Source: Streptomyces aureocirculatus
Lineage (GTDB): Bacteria; Actinomycetota; Actinomycetes; Streptomycetales; Streptomycetaceae
NCBI RefSeq assembly: GCF_000720475.1
Contig: NZ_JOAP01000039.1
Span: 1 to 64,000 of the forward strand
DNA length: 64,000 nt
Direction: 5' to 3'
Shown: positions 1 to 9,954 of the stretch, one piece after another
Position numbering within the stretch: the first letter of the stretch is position 1
Layout: each line of letters begins with the position of its first letter
The notes under the pieces: generated by a model
What the model saw: the letters and a program-made list of their open reading frames with translations, nothing else
What the model was told of the DNA's origin: nothing
Databases searched by the model: none
Position numbers and translations under genes: made by a program

Positions 1-62
1 AGCCTCACAGCGCCGATGGTACTGCAGGGGGGACCCTGTGGGAGAGTAGGACGCCGCCGAAC
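1..62 (+). rRNA. rrf: 5S ribosomal RNA, 3' part only
   Basis: The first 62 bases match the conserved 3' half of actinobacterial 5S rRNA, including the helix around GGGGGGACCCTGTGGGAGAG and the terminal GACGCCGCCGAAC. The 5' half lies left of the window, so a ribosomal RNA operon ends here. The exact mature 3' end (about 61-64) is estimated. Confidence 0.93.
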
Positions 63-77
63 TAATTTTGATAAGAA

Positions 78-117
78 GCCGTACCCCCGAGTTCCGACTT
101 GGGGGTACGGCTTTTTT
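78..117 (+). terminator. Rho-independent terminator of the rRNA operon
   Basis: A perfect 14-bp stem (78-91 with 98-111) closes on a six-base loop and is followed by six T residues (112-117). It begins about 16 bases after the 5S rRNA. A classical T-tract terminator is unusual for this high-GC genome and fits an rRNA operon end. Confidence 0.93.
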
Positions 118-147
118 GCGTTGCACTCCCAATCGGCGAGGTGCCCC

Positions 148-1311
<1,164 letters not shown>

Positions 1312-1354
1312 TGCGTCGTCACTCCGTAGCCGCTCCGTGCGGGTGGTGGGGCCG

Positions 1355-1762
1355 CTACTCCGTGATGGTGGGCGGCGCGGTGAGGAACGGACGCAGCTCC
1401 AGCCACTCGTGGATGGGCTTCCCGCCCGCACCGGGGGCGGCCGACAGCTCCCCGGCCAGCTCGACGGCACGCTCGTAGCTGTCGACGTCGATCACCATCC
1501 AACCGGCGATGAGGTCCTTGGTCTCGGCGAACGGGCCGTCGGTGACCGGCGGGCGGCCCTCGCCGTCGTAGCGGACCCACGTGCCCTCGGGGGCCAGCGC
1601 CTGGCCGTCGACGAACTCGCCGGTCTTTTCGAGCCGGGCCGCGAAGTCGTTCATGTACTGCACGTGAGCCGAGATCTCCTCCGGCGTCCACTGGTCCATG
1701 CGGACGTCGTTCACCGCGGCCGGGGCGCCGCGGTAGTGCTTGAGAAGCAGGTACTTGGCCAT
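1355..1762 (-). CDS. YCII/DGPF-domain protein, partner of the ECF sigma factor
   Basis: 135 aa, starting MAKYLLLKHYRG, with the conserved dimeric alpha-beta barrel signature DGPFAETKDLIAGW (about residues 73-86). YCII/DGPF proteins are regularly encoded next to ECF42 sigma factors; their biochemical role is unproven. The ATG at 1762 follows a strong GAGGAG at 6-base spacing. In-frame codons further upstream overlap the predicted promoter and are excluded. It is the first gene of a two-gene operon with the sigma factor. Confidence 0.9.
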   Translation of the reverse strand: MAKYLLLKHYRGAPAAVNDVRMDQWTPEEISAHVQYMNDFAARLEKTGEFVDGQALAPEGTWVRYDGEGRPPVTDGPFAETKDLIAGWMVIDVDSYERAVELAGELSAAPGAGGKPIHEWLELRPFLTAPPTITE

Positions 1763-1812
1763 GGCGTTCTCCTCGGGCTTGTGCGACCCATTTTCGTCGC
1801 GTTCACAGCGGG

Positions 1813-1839
1813 GACGGAGCCAGTCACCGGTTCTCGACA
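1813..1839 (-). promoter_or_regulatory. Candidate ECF42-type promoter of the YCII-sigma operon
   Basis: Read on the minus strand, TGTCGA (1839-1834) is separated by exactly 17 bases from CGTC (1816-1813), ending about 50 bases before the YCII ATG. ECF42 sigma factors are reported to use a TGTCGA -35 and a CGA/TC-type -10, so this fits autoregulation. The match comes from reading the sequence and from memory of the motif. Confidence 0.6.
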
Positions 1840-1904
1840 TCGCTGCCGAGATCTTTTTTTCGGAAGCTTGCGGATGACGGGAGTGAGCCGTCCGCGCGCC
1901 GGGC

Positions 1905-3214
1905 TCAGAGGCGGCCCGCCGCCTTCATGGAGAGATAGGCGTCCGCCAGCGAGGGGGCCAGGTCGTCGGGGGTAGCGTCCACGACCGTCACGCCGTGCCG
2001 GGTGAGGTGTTCCGCGGTACGGCGGCGCTCCGCCTGGGCCTGCGCCGCGGCCGCGGCGTCGTACACGGCCTCCGCGGAACCCCGGGCCCGCGCCATCTCC
2101 GCGATGTGCGGGTCGGCGACCGAGGCGACCAGGACCGTGTGGCGCTGGGTTAGCCGGGGGAGCACCGGCAGCAGGCCTTCCTCGATGGGGGCCGCATCCA
2201 GGCTGGTGAGCAGCACGATCAGGGAGCTGCGGGGAGCGGCGCGCAGCGCGGTGGCGGTCAGGCCGCGGGCGTCGGTCTCGACGAGTGCGGGCTCCAGCGT
2301 GGCCAGGGCGCTCACCAGCGAGGGCAGGACATCGCCCGCCGCCTTGCCCTGGACCAGGGCGCGTACCCGGCGGTCGTGGGCGAGGAGGTCCACGCGGTCA
2401 CCGGCACGTGAGGCGAGGGCCGCGAGGAGGAGGGCCGCGTCCATGGACGCGTCGAGGCGCGGGGCGTCACCGACACGGCCCGCCGAGGTGCGGCCGGTGT
2501 CGAGGACCAGGAGGATGTGGCGGTCGCGTTCTGGGCGCCAGGTGCGGACGGCCACCGCGGACTGGCGGGCGGTGGCGCGCCAGTCGATGGAGCGGGTGTC
2601 GTCCCCGGGAACGTACTCGCGCAGGCTGTCGAACTCGGTTCCCTGACCGCGGATCAGGACGCTGGTGCGGCCGTCGAGTTCGCGCAGGCGGGCCAGTTTG
2701 GACGGGAGGTGCTTGCGGCTGGTGAAGGGCGGCAGGACACGGAGCGTCCAGGGCACACGGTGGCTGCCCTGCCGGGTGAAGAGGCCGAGGGGGCCCCGCG
2801 AGCGGATCGTGACGCGGTCGGCGCGGTGGTCGCCGCGACGGGTGGGGCGCAGACGGGTGGTGAGGCGGCGGCGCTCTCCGGAAGGGACGTCCAGACGGTT
2901 CCTGGAAGCGGACACCTCGGTGCCCGGTTGCCAACTGCTCGGGGGCCAGGCGTCACGGAGTTCCGCGCGCAGCGGACGGTTGGTGGGGTTGGTGACGGTG
3001 AGCTGGATGTCCGCGGGCTCGCCGAGGCGTGTGGTGGTGTCACCGGAACGGGTGAGACGCAGTCGGCGTACGGGAGCGGCGCGGGCGAAGTCGTAGGCGC
3101 AGGCCAGGGCCAGCGGGGCGTTGACGGCGAGGAAACCGGTCCAGGACGGTGCCACGACGCCCACAGGGAGCGAGCCGAGGGCCGCGAGGAGGGCGGTGCG
3201 GCCGGTGACGGGCA

Positions 3215-3215
<1 letters not shown>
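1905..3215 (-). CDS. DUF58 domain-containing protein
   Basis: 436 aa. Two hydrophobic stretches near the N-terminus (about residues 5-45) anchor it in the membrane. A beta-rich region follows, then the DUF58 core with YVPGDDTRSIDWRATARQ (about 240-257) and a von Willebrand A-like fold containing ILLVLDTGRTSAG. DUF58 proteins are regularly paired with MoxR ATPases and may act in assembly or maturation of envelope complexes. The ATG at 3215 overlaps the stop of the MoxR gene (TGATG), so translation is probably coupled. It is the last gene of a five-gene operon. Confidence 0.9.
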
Positions 3216-4194
<979 letters not shown>

Positions 4195-4198
<4 letters not shown>

Positions 4199-5610
4199 GA
4201 ACCACGTACCTCACTTTCGAGGGCGTCGAGTCGGTCGACGAGGGCGGTCAGGCCCGCGTCGTCGCCGGGTGGCGGGCCGAAGAGGAGAGCGTGCGGGTCC
4301 TGGCCGGGGCTGTGCAGTCGGCCTGCCAGGGCGGGCAGGAGCGCTTCGGGCGTATGGGCCCGGGCGGTGGGGACGCCGACGAGGGGGGCGAGCCGGGTGC
4401 GGGTGGCCGAGCGAAGAGCCGCGGCGGCGCGGTCGCGGGCGTTGGCCTTGCGGTAGAGGCGGGCGCGGCCTTCGGCGGTCTCGGAGGCGCGGATTGCGAC
4501 GGGGAGTTTCTCCGGTACGAGGGGGCCGAGGCGGCGCGCGCGCCACAGGGCCGCGAGGACGGCGGCGACGGTGAGCTGCAGCCTGCCCCAGAGCCAGCCG
4601 GACGGGATCAGGTCGAAGAAGCTGTCGTCGCCGTTGTCGGCGGTGCCGTCGAGCGCGTCGTCGGAGAGCGAGGGGAGGTACCAGACCAGATGGGGGCGCG
4701 AACCCAGGAGTTGCAGGGCGAGCGAGGCGTTGCCGTGCTCGTCGAGGCGGTCGTTGAAGAGGATGTCGGGGGCACCGAGGATGACCGTGTCCCCGCGCGA
4801 GGAGGGCTCCGAAGGGCCCTGGGAGCCCTTGCGAGGCGTGTGCTCGGCGTTGCTCTTCGGGGAGCTCGCAGCGTTGTCGCCGGTCTTCGAAGGGGCGTCC
4901 TTGTCGGTCGTCGCCGGGAGGTGCAGGAGGCTGGGGAGCCCGTCGTCGAGGTAGCAGGCCTCGGCGCCGGGGACGAGCGTGTCGTAGCGGACGCCACCCA
5001 CGTCCGCGGAGCCGGCGCGGCGGGCCGCGGGCAGGGCGCAGTCCGGGGAGAGCGTCGAGTCGAAGCTGGCCGCGGGGTCCGCGGTGACCCCGGGGGCGAG
5101 TTTCGACACCGAGGGGGAGCCGGGGGCGACGAGGACCGTGCGGCCGCCGGAGCCGACGGTGGCGTCGTGCAGACGGGACTGCCTGCCGTCGTCGAGCAGG
5201 TCGGGATCGGTCACCAGGAGGGTGGTGTCGGGGCCCGCGGCGTCCCCCGCCTCCTTGACGGTGGTCACGACGCGCGTGGACACCCCCCGGTCGGCGAGGA
5301 GTTCGGCGACGGCGCGGCTGCCCTGAGGGTCGGCCGAGCGGGGGTCGAGACGGCCGTGCCGGTCGCCGGAGCGGACGGCCGCGATGGCGACTGCGGCCAC
5401 CAGGAGGACGACGACGGCAAGGGCGATGCCACGCGAGCGGGTCCACAGCTCCCGGGAGGTGGGGGCGGTGGAGGTGGACGAGGTTCCGGAGTCCGGGGGC
5501 TGCGGTGTCCGGGTGTCCTGCGCGGGGGGCAACTGCGCCTGGCCCACCGGAGCCTCGGGCGGGGGTGCTTGGGCCGGGGGTGTCCGGGTCGGCGGTGGGG
5601 ATTCCGTCAT
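4195..5610 (-). CDS. DUF4350 domain-containing membrane protein
   Basis: 471 aa. A Pro/Thr/Gln-rich cytoplasmic head (residues 1-50) precedes a transmembrane helix (IALAVVVLLVAAVAIAAV, about 60-77). The DUF4350 domain follows (GSRAVAELLADRGVSTRVV), with a low-complexity insert around residues 225-265 and a second hydrophobic segment near 345-360. The family is known only from operons with MoxR and DUF58 genes; its function is not established. The gene overlaps both neighbours by 4 bases. Confidence 0.88.
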
Positions 5611-6332
5611 CGGATCGCCCCCCAGGATGCGCCGTCGGACGGGGCGTCGGGCGCGCGGGTGAGGAGCGGCTTGGAACGCTCCAGGTCGTGGTCCAGGTCG
5701 GCGAGCGTGCGGTACGAGGGCTCGGTGGCCGTACGGCCTCCGTACGTCACGTCGTCGAACTCCCGGGCGGCGGCGTGCAGGCGGTCCGTGTGGTCGGGGA
5801 GGGCGCGGGAGGCCTCCGCGGCGGCCTCGTCCGCGGTGCGGCCGGGGCGCGGGTCGAGGAGTGCGCGCTCCTCCAGGGAGCGCACGACGGCCCGCATCCG
5901 CTCCTGGAGGGCCTGGTTCCAGTGGCCCTGGGCGGCGTGCGCCTCCGCGGCTGAGCGGTGCTCGGCTGCGCTGCGCGGGCGGTCGTCAAAGAGCGCCGCC
6001 GAGCCGGCGGGGGCACGGCGTGGGGTGCCGAGGCGCCACCACAGGGCCACGGCCACCGCCACCACCGCGAGGCCGATGACGAGGAGGCCCACCGTGCCGC
6101 CCGGCGCCGCGCCCGAAGCCGCCGAGAACAAGTCGTCGACGAACTCCCAGAAGCGGTTCAGGGCGCGCTGCATGAGGCTCGGGTCGTCCTCGTGGTACCT
6201 CGGCTCGGACAGCTCGCGCTCGGCCGCCTCCCGCGCGGGGTCGCGCGGGATCGTCACCGGAGGTTCGTCTCCGGCGCGGGGCAGCCGTGAGACCGCGCCG
6301 AGCATGCCGAGAACCGCCCCCACCGGCGTCAC
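5607..6332 (-). CDS. DUF4129 domain-containing membrane protein
   Basis: 241 aa. It has a central transmembrane helix (about residues 75-98) and a C-terminal DUF4129 segment ending in AAAREFDDVTYGGR. In some bacteria DUF4129 is fused to transglutaminase or GDPD-type modules; here it stands alone. The GTG start at 6332 lies 10 bases after a GGGGAG and 4 bases after the upstream stop. An ATG 5 bases upstream is out of frame. It belongs to the MoxR-DUF58 operon. Confidence 0.87.
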   Translation of the reverse strand: MTPVGAVLGMLGAVSRLPRAGDEPPVTIPRDPAREAAERELSEPRYHEDDPSLMQRALNRFWEFVDDLFSAASGAAPGGTVGLLVIGLAVVAVAVALWWRLGTPRRAPAGSAALFDDRPRSAAEHRSAAEAHAAQGHWNQALQERMRAVVRSLEERALLDPRPGRTADEAAAEASRALPDHTDRLHAAAREFDDVTYGGRTATEPSYRTLADLDHDLERSKPLLTRAPDAPSDGASWGAIR

Positions 6333-6336
6333 CGCA

Positions 6337-7674
6337 TCAGCTCCCCGGTGTGCCGGAGGCGTCGTGGCCCGGCACGCCGGCGGCGCGGGCGAGTTCGAGG
6401 TCGAGGGCCTCGCGGCGGATCCGCTGGTCGATGTAGAGCAGCACGGTGACCCCTGCGGTGATCGGGAACGTCAGCATGGAGCCGATCACCTGTCCGACGC
6501 CGCTCACGATCAGGAAGGTCCAGCCGACGTCGCTGCCGCTCGCGTCGAGCAGGTTGGAGACGCTGTCACCGCTGAGCGCGCCCGCGATGAGCGTGAACGG
6601 GATGACGATGATCGACGCGACGACGTTCGCGATGACCGCGGCGAGCAACTGGATGCCGAAGACCCGCCACCAGGAGCGGCTGACCAGCTTCCCGGATCTG
6701 GCCATCGCCTTCTTCACGCCCTGCTTCTCCAGCATCAGCGCGGGCGAGGACAGCGAGAGGCGGACCATCAGCCAGATGGCGACGACGCCCGCGGCGATGC
6801 CGCCGATCACGGCGAGTGCGACACCGGCGTTCTCGGCCCCGGCGACGGCGATCAGGACACCGGGCAGGGTGCCCGCGGCGACGATGCCCACGGCGATGAG
6901 CGGGAGCAGGAGCGTCAGGCCGATCAGCTTCCCGAGCAGCGGCCGGGAGTCGTTCCAGGCCTCCGCCGTGGTCACGGACTTCCCCAGGACGGCGCGGCTG
7001 GTGACCATGGTGAGCAGGGCCGTCGCGACGATCGTGCCGAGGAGGGTGATCACGAGGACGGCGCCGGAGCTCAGCAGCGTGTCCCAGAGCGCGCGCGTGA
7101 CCTCGCCGGTGGTGGCGCTCGGGTCGTCGAGCGCTTCGGTGTCGGCCGCGTCGTTGAGGACGAGCCCCTGGAGCAGGACGACGAGGACTTCCGTGACGAC
7201 GGCGACGGTCAGCGAGATACCGAGGACCGTGCGCCAGTGGGTGCGCATCGTGGAGACGGCGCCGTCCAGGATCTCGCCGACGGCGAGGGGACGCAGCGGA
7301 ATGACGCCGGGCTTGGCGGCGGCGGGCGGGCCCTGCCAGTTGCCCCAGCCACGGTAGGGGCCGCCGGGCCCGTTCTGGCCGCTGCCCCAGCCGGGGCCGC
7401 CTGGACCGCCGGAGCTGCCGGGGCCCGCTCCCCAGCCCTGGCCGGGGGCCGGGGGCGGCGGCGGGTTCTGGCCGGGAACGGGCGCACCGGGCGCGGACCA
7501 CTGGGCGGGCGGCGGCTGCTCCTTGGACCACTTCGAACCGGAGCCGTTCGGCTGGTCCGCAGGCTCGTCGGACCCCTTCTTGTCGGGGCCGGGTTCGTCG
7601 GGCCCCTTCTTGTGGGGGTCGGGTTCGTCGGAGGGGGCGGATCCGGGCGAGGCCCAGCCCGGAGTGTCGTTCAT
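6337..7674 (-). CDS. Membrane protein with glycerophosphoryl diester phosphodiesterase-type membrane domain
   Basis: 445 aa. The N-terminal 130 residues are disordered and rich in Pro, Gly, Asp and Lys, with repeats such as DEPDPHKKGPDEPGPDKKGS. Five or six hydrophobic segments follow (about residues 155-420). The motif PLRPLAVGEILDGA just before the first helix is typical of actinobacterial proteins annotated with this membrane domain, which lack the phosphodiesterase catalytic part. The ATG at 7674 follows AAGGAG at 6-base spacing. It is the first gene of the operon, so its promoter should lie in 7675-7847. No enzymatic role is claimed. Confidence 0.82.
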   Translation of the reverse strand: MNDTPGWASPGSAPSDEPDPHKKGPDEPGPDKKGSDEPADQPNGSGSKWSKEQPPPAQWSAPGAPVPGQNPPPPPAPGQGWGAGPGSSGGPGGPGWGSGQNGPGGPYRGWGNWQGPPAAAKPGVIPLRPLAVGEILDGAVSTMRTHWRTVLGISLTVAVVTEVLVVLLQGLVLNDAADTEALDDPSATTGEVTRALWDTLLSSGAVLVITLLGTIVATALLTMVTSRAVLGKSVTTAEAWNDSRPLLGKLIGLTLLLPLIAVGIVAAGTLPGVLIAVAGAENAGVALAVIGGIAAGVVAIWLMVRLSLSSPALMLEKQGVKKAMARSGKLVSRSWWRVFGIQLLAAVIANVVASIIVIPFTLIAGALSGDSVSNLLDASGSDVGWTFLIVSGVGQVIGSMLTFPITAGVTVLLYIDQRIRREALDLELARAAGVPGHDASGTPGS

Positions 7675-7700
7675 CGTCGCTCCTTCACAGTGCCCGTCCG

Positions 7701-7789
7701 CGGTCGCGGCGGCAGGTTGGCAGCCATCGTGCCACGGGGTGGTCGCCCCGGGACCCGGCGCGGTGGCCGCCAACCTGCCGCCGCGACCG
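7701..7789. repeat. 21-bp perfect inverted repeat with 47-bp spacer
   Basis: The left arm 7701-7721 and the right arm 7769-7789 are exact reverse complements over 21 bases (core GGCGGCAGGTTGGC). The spacer contains a further small hairpin (CGGGG...CCCCG). The repeat lies between two divergent genes, 27 bases from the membrane-protein start and 58 bases from mtnA. Confidence 0.93.
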
Positions 7790-7847
7790 TGTGCTGTCTG
7801 GGCTGCGCACCTTCTATTGTCCGTCGGGTAGCGGGCAGACTGGGCGG

Positions 7848-9050
7848 ATGGCTGATCACTACGCGCAATCCGGCGAGTCCGTACGGCCGTCCGCGTCCCC
7901 GGCGGCCCCGGTGCCACCCGGGGCCTCTCCACGGGCCACCCTGTCCGGGGTCCCCGCGATCCGCTGGGACGAGCCCCCGGAGGGGCCCGTCATCGTCCTC
8001 CTCGACCAGACCCGCCTTCCGGCCGAGGAGAGCGAGCTGGTGTGCACGGACGCACCCGCCCTGGTCCAGGCGATCAGGACGCTCGCCGTGCGCGGGGCTC
8101 CGGTGCTCGGCATCGCCGGGGCGTACGGCGTGGCGCTCGCCGCGGCCCGCGGCTTCGACGTGGACGAGGCCGCCGACGCCCTCGCGGGTGCGCGGCCCAC
8201 CGCGGTCAACCTGGCGTACGGCGCGCGCAGGGCCCAGGAGGCCCACCGCGCGGCCGTGGCCCAGGGCGCGGACGAGCGGGGGGCGGCGGCCGCGGCCCTC
8301 GCCGCCGCGCGGGCGCTGCACAAGGAGGACGCCGAGGCCAGCGCGCGGATGGCGGTGCACGGCCTGGCGCTGCTCGACGAGCTGATGCCGGGCGGCGGGC
8401 ACCGGGTCCTCACGCACTGCAACACCGGGGCGCTGGTCTCCGGCGGCGAGGGCACGGCGTTCGCGGTGGCGCTCGCCGCGCACCGCCAGGGGCGGCTGCG
8501 CAGGCTGTGGGTCGACGAGACCCGGCCGCTGCTGCAAGGCGCCCGGCTGACGGCGTACGAGGCGGCGCGCAACGACATGCCGTACACGCTCCTGACCGAC
8601 AACGCCGCGGGTTCGCTGTTCGCGTCCGGTGAGGTGGACGCCGTGCTGATCGGCGCGGACCGCATCGCGGCCGACGGTTCGGTGGCCAACAAGGTGGGGA
8701 GCTATCCGCTCGCGGTCCTCGCCCGGTACCACCACGTGCCGTTCATCGTGGTGGCGCCGGTGACGACGGTGGACCCGGGCACCCCGGACGGGGCCGCCAT
8801 CGAGGTCGAGCAGCGGGCGGGACACGAGGTGACGGAGGTCATGGTGCCGTTCGTGCCGGTGGCCGGAGCGGAGGCGGGAGGGGGGATAGCCGTGGCGCCG
8901 CTGGGGACGCAGGCGTACAACCCGGCGTTCGACGTCACCCCGCCCGAGCTGGTGACGGCCATCGTCACGGAGGGGGGCGTCGTGTCGCCCGTGACGGCTG
9001 AGGGTCTGGCGGAGCTGTGCGCCAGGTCGGGTCAGGTGACGATCGGCTGA
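7848..9050 (+). CDS. mtnA: S-methyl-5-thioribose-1-phosphate isomerase
   Basis: 400 aa. It isomerises methylthioribose-1-phosphate to methylthioribulose-1-phosphate in the methionine salvage pathway. The substrate-site motif RGAPVLGIAGAYG is present. The family's catalytic Cys is residue 191 (in THCNTGAL) and the catalytic Asp is residue 271 (in GADRIAADGSVANKVG). The N-terminal 30 residues are a variable Pro/Ala-rich tail. The ATG at 7848 is preceded only by GGGCGG, a weak ribosome site. No other methionine salvage gene is in the window. Confidence 0.96.
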   Translation: MADHYAQSGESVRPSASPAAPVPPGASPRATLSGVPAIRWDEPPEGPVIVLLDQTRLPAEESELVCTDAPALVQAIRTLAVRGAPVLGIAGAYGVALAAARGFDVDEAADALAGARPTAVNLAYGARRAQEAHRAAVAQGADERGAAAAALAAARALHKEDAEASARMAVHGLALLDELMPGGGHRVLTHCNTGALVSGGEGTAFAVALAAHRQGRLRRLWVDETRPLLQGARLTAYEAARNDMPYTLLTDNAAGSLFASGEVDAVLIGADRIAADGSVANKVGSYPLAVLARYHHVPFIVVAPVTTVDPGTPDGAAIEVEQRAGHEVTEVMVPFVPVAGAEAGGGIAVAPLGTQAYNPAFDVTPPELVTAIVTEGGVVSPVTAEGLAELCARSGQVTIG

Positions 9051-9263
9051 ATCGGCCAGTAGGGGCTTTTTCGGCCCCGCCGACGGAAAACGGTCTCTCC
9101 GCCTGTGCCACGGGGTGGCGGAGAGGGCCGCGGGCAGAGGGGCCGTGGCGACGAGCTCGGCACCAGTCGGCGAACATGGGTGCACGGCGGCGGGCACATG
9201 CGGTTAACCGTGCTGGTCAGTGACCTATCTCACCACCGTGTTCGCTGCCGTTATGAGAATGGG

Positions 9264-9953
9264 ATGATGTCAGGCATGAAGGGACGAGTCCTTGTCGTCG
9301 ACGACGACACCGCACTGGCCGAGATGCTCGGGATTGTGCTGCGTGGTGAAGGTTTTGAGCCGTCGTTCGTAGCTGACGGCGACAAGGCGCTGGCTGCCTT
9401 CCGGGAGGCCAAACCCGATCTGGTGCTCCTCGATCTGATGCTTCCCGGTCGGGACGGCATCGAGGTGTGCCGTCTGATCAGGGCGGAGTCCGGAGTGCCC
9501 ATCGTCATGCTCACGGCCAAGAGCGACACCGTGGATGTGGTGGTCGGCCTGGAGTCGGGAGCCGACGACTACATCGTCAAGCCGTTCAAGCCCAAGGAGC
9601 TGGTGGCCCGCATCCGTGCGCGCCTTCGCAGGTCCGAGGAGCCCGCGCCGGAGCAGCTTGCCATCGGTGACCTCGTCATCGATGTGGCCGGGCACTCCGT
9701 GAAGCGGGACGGGCAGTCGATCGCGCTGACGCCGCTGGAGTTCGACCTGCTGGTCGCGCTCGCCCGCAAGCCGTGGCAGGTGTTCACGCGTGAAGTGCTC
9801 CTCGAGCAGGTCTGGGGCTATCGGCACGCGGCCGACACCCGTCTGGTGAATGTGCATGTGCAGCGGCTGCGTTCCAAGGTCGAGCGGGACCCCGAGCGGC
9901 CGGAGATCGTCGTGACCGTCCGTGGCGTCGGTTACAAGGCCGGACCGAGCTGA
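9264..9953 (+). CDS. mtrA: Two-component response regulator MtrA
   Basis: 229 aa. An OmpR/PhoB-type regulator: receiver domain (residues about 5-120) with the phosphoacceptor Asp57 in LVLLDLMLPG, then a winged-helix DNA-binding domain (about 135-225). It is the essential or global actinobacterial regulator of development, envelope and antibiotic genes, phosphorylated by MtrB. Three in-frame ATGs (9264, 9267, 9276) compete; the first gives the usual family length. The upstream 213 bases contain a CGGTTAACCG palindrome (9201-9210) but no clear -35/-10. Confidence 0.97.
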   Translation: MMSGMKGRVLVVDDDTALAEMLGIVLRGEGFEPSFVADGDKALAAFREAKPDLVLLDLMLPGRDGIEVCRLIRAESGVPIVMLTAKSDTVDVVVGLESGADDYIVKPFKPKELVARIRARLRRSEEPAPEQLAIGDLVIDVAGHSVKRDGQSIALTPLEFDLLVALARKPWQVFTREVLLEQVWGYRHAADTRLVNVHVQRLRSKVERDPERPEIVVTVRGVGYKAGPS

Positions 9954-9954
9954 C

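Noticed and set aside
1763..1840. Longer YCII protein starting at the ATG at 1840
   Set aside because: That ATG overlaps the predicted -35 element, and the family begins at MAKYLLLKHY behind a strong ribosome site.
4291..8385. Plus-strand open frame of over 1300 codons opposite the MoxR-DUF58 operon and into mtnA
   Set aside because: It is low-complexity Gly/Arg/Ala sequence produced by high-GC codon bias and runs against six well-supported genes.
9062..9078. mtnA terminator hairpin (GGGGC-TTTTTCG-GCCCC)
   Set aside because: Only 5 bp of stem; too weak to list as a feature.
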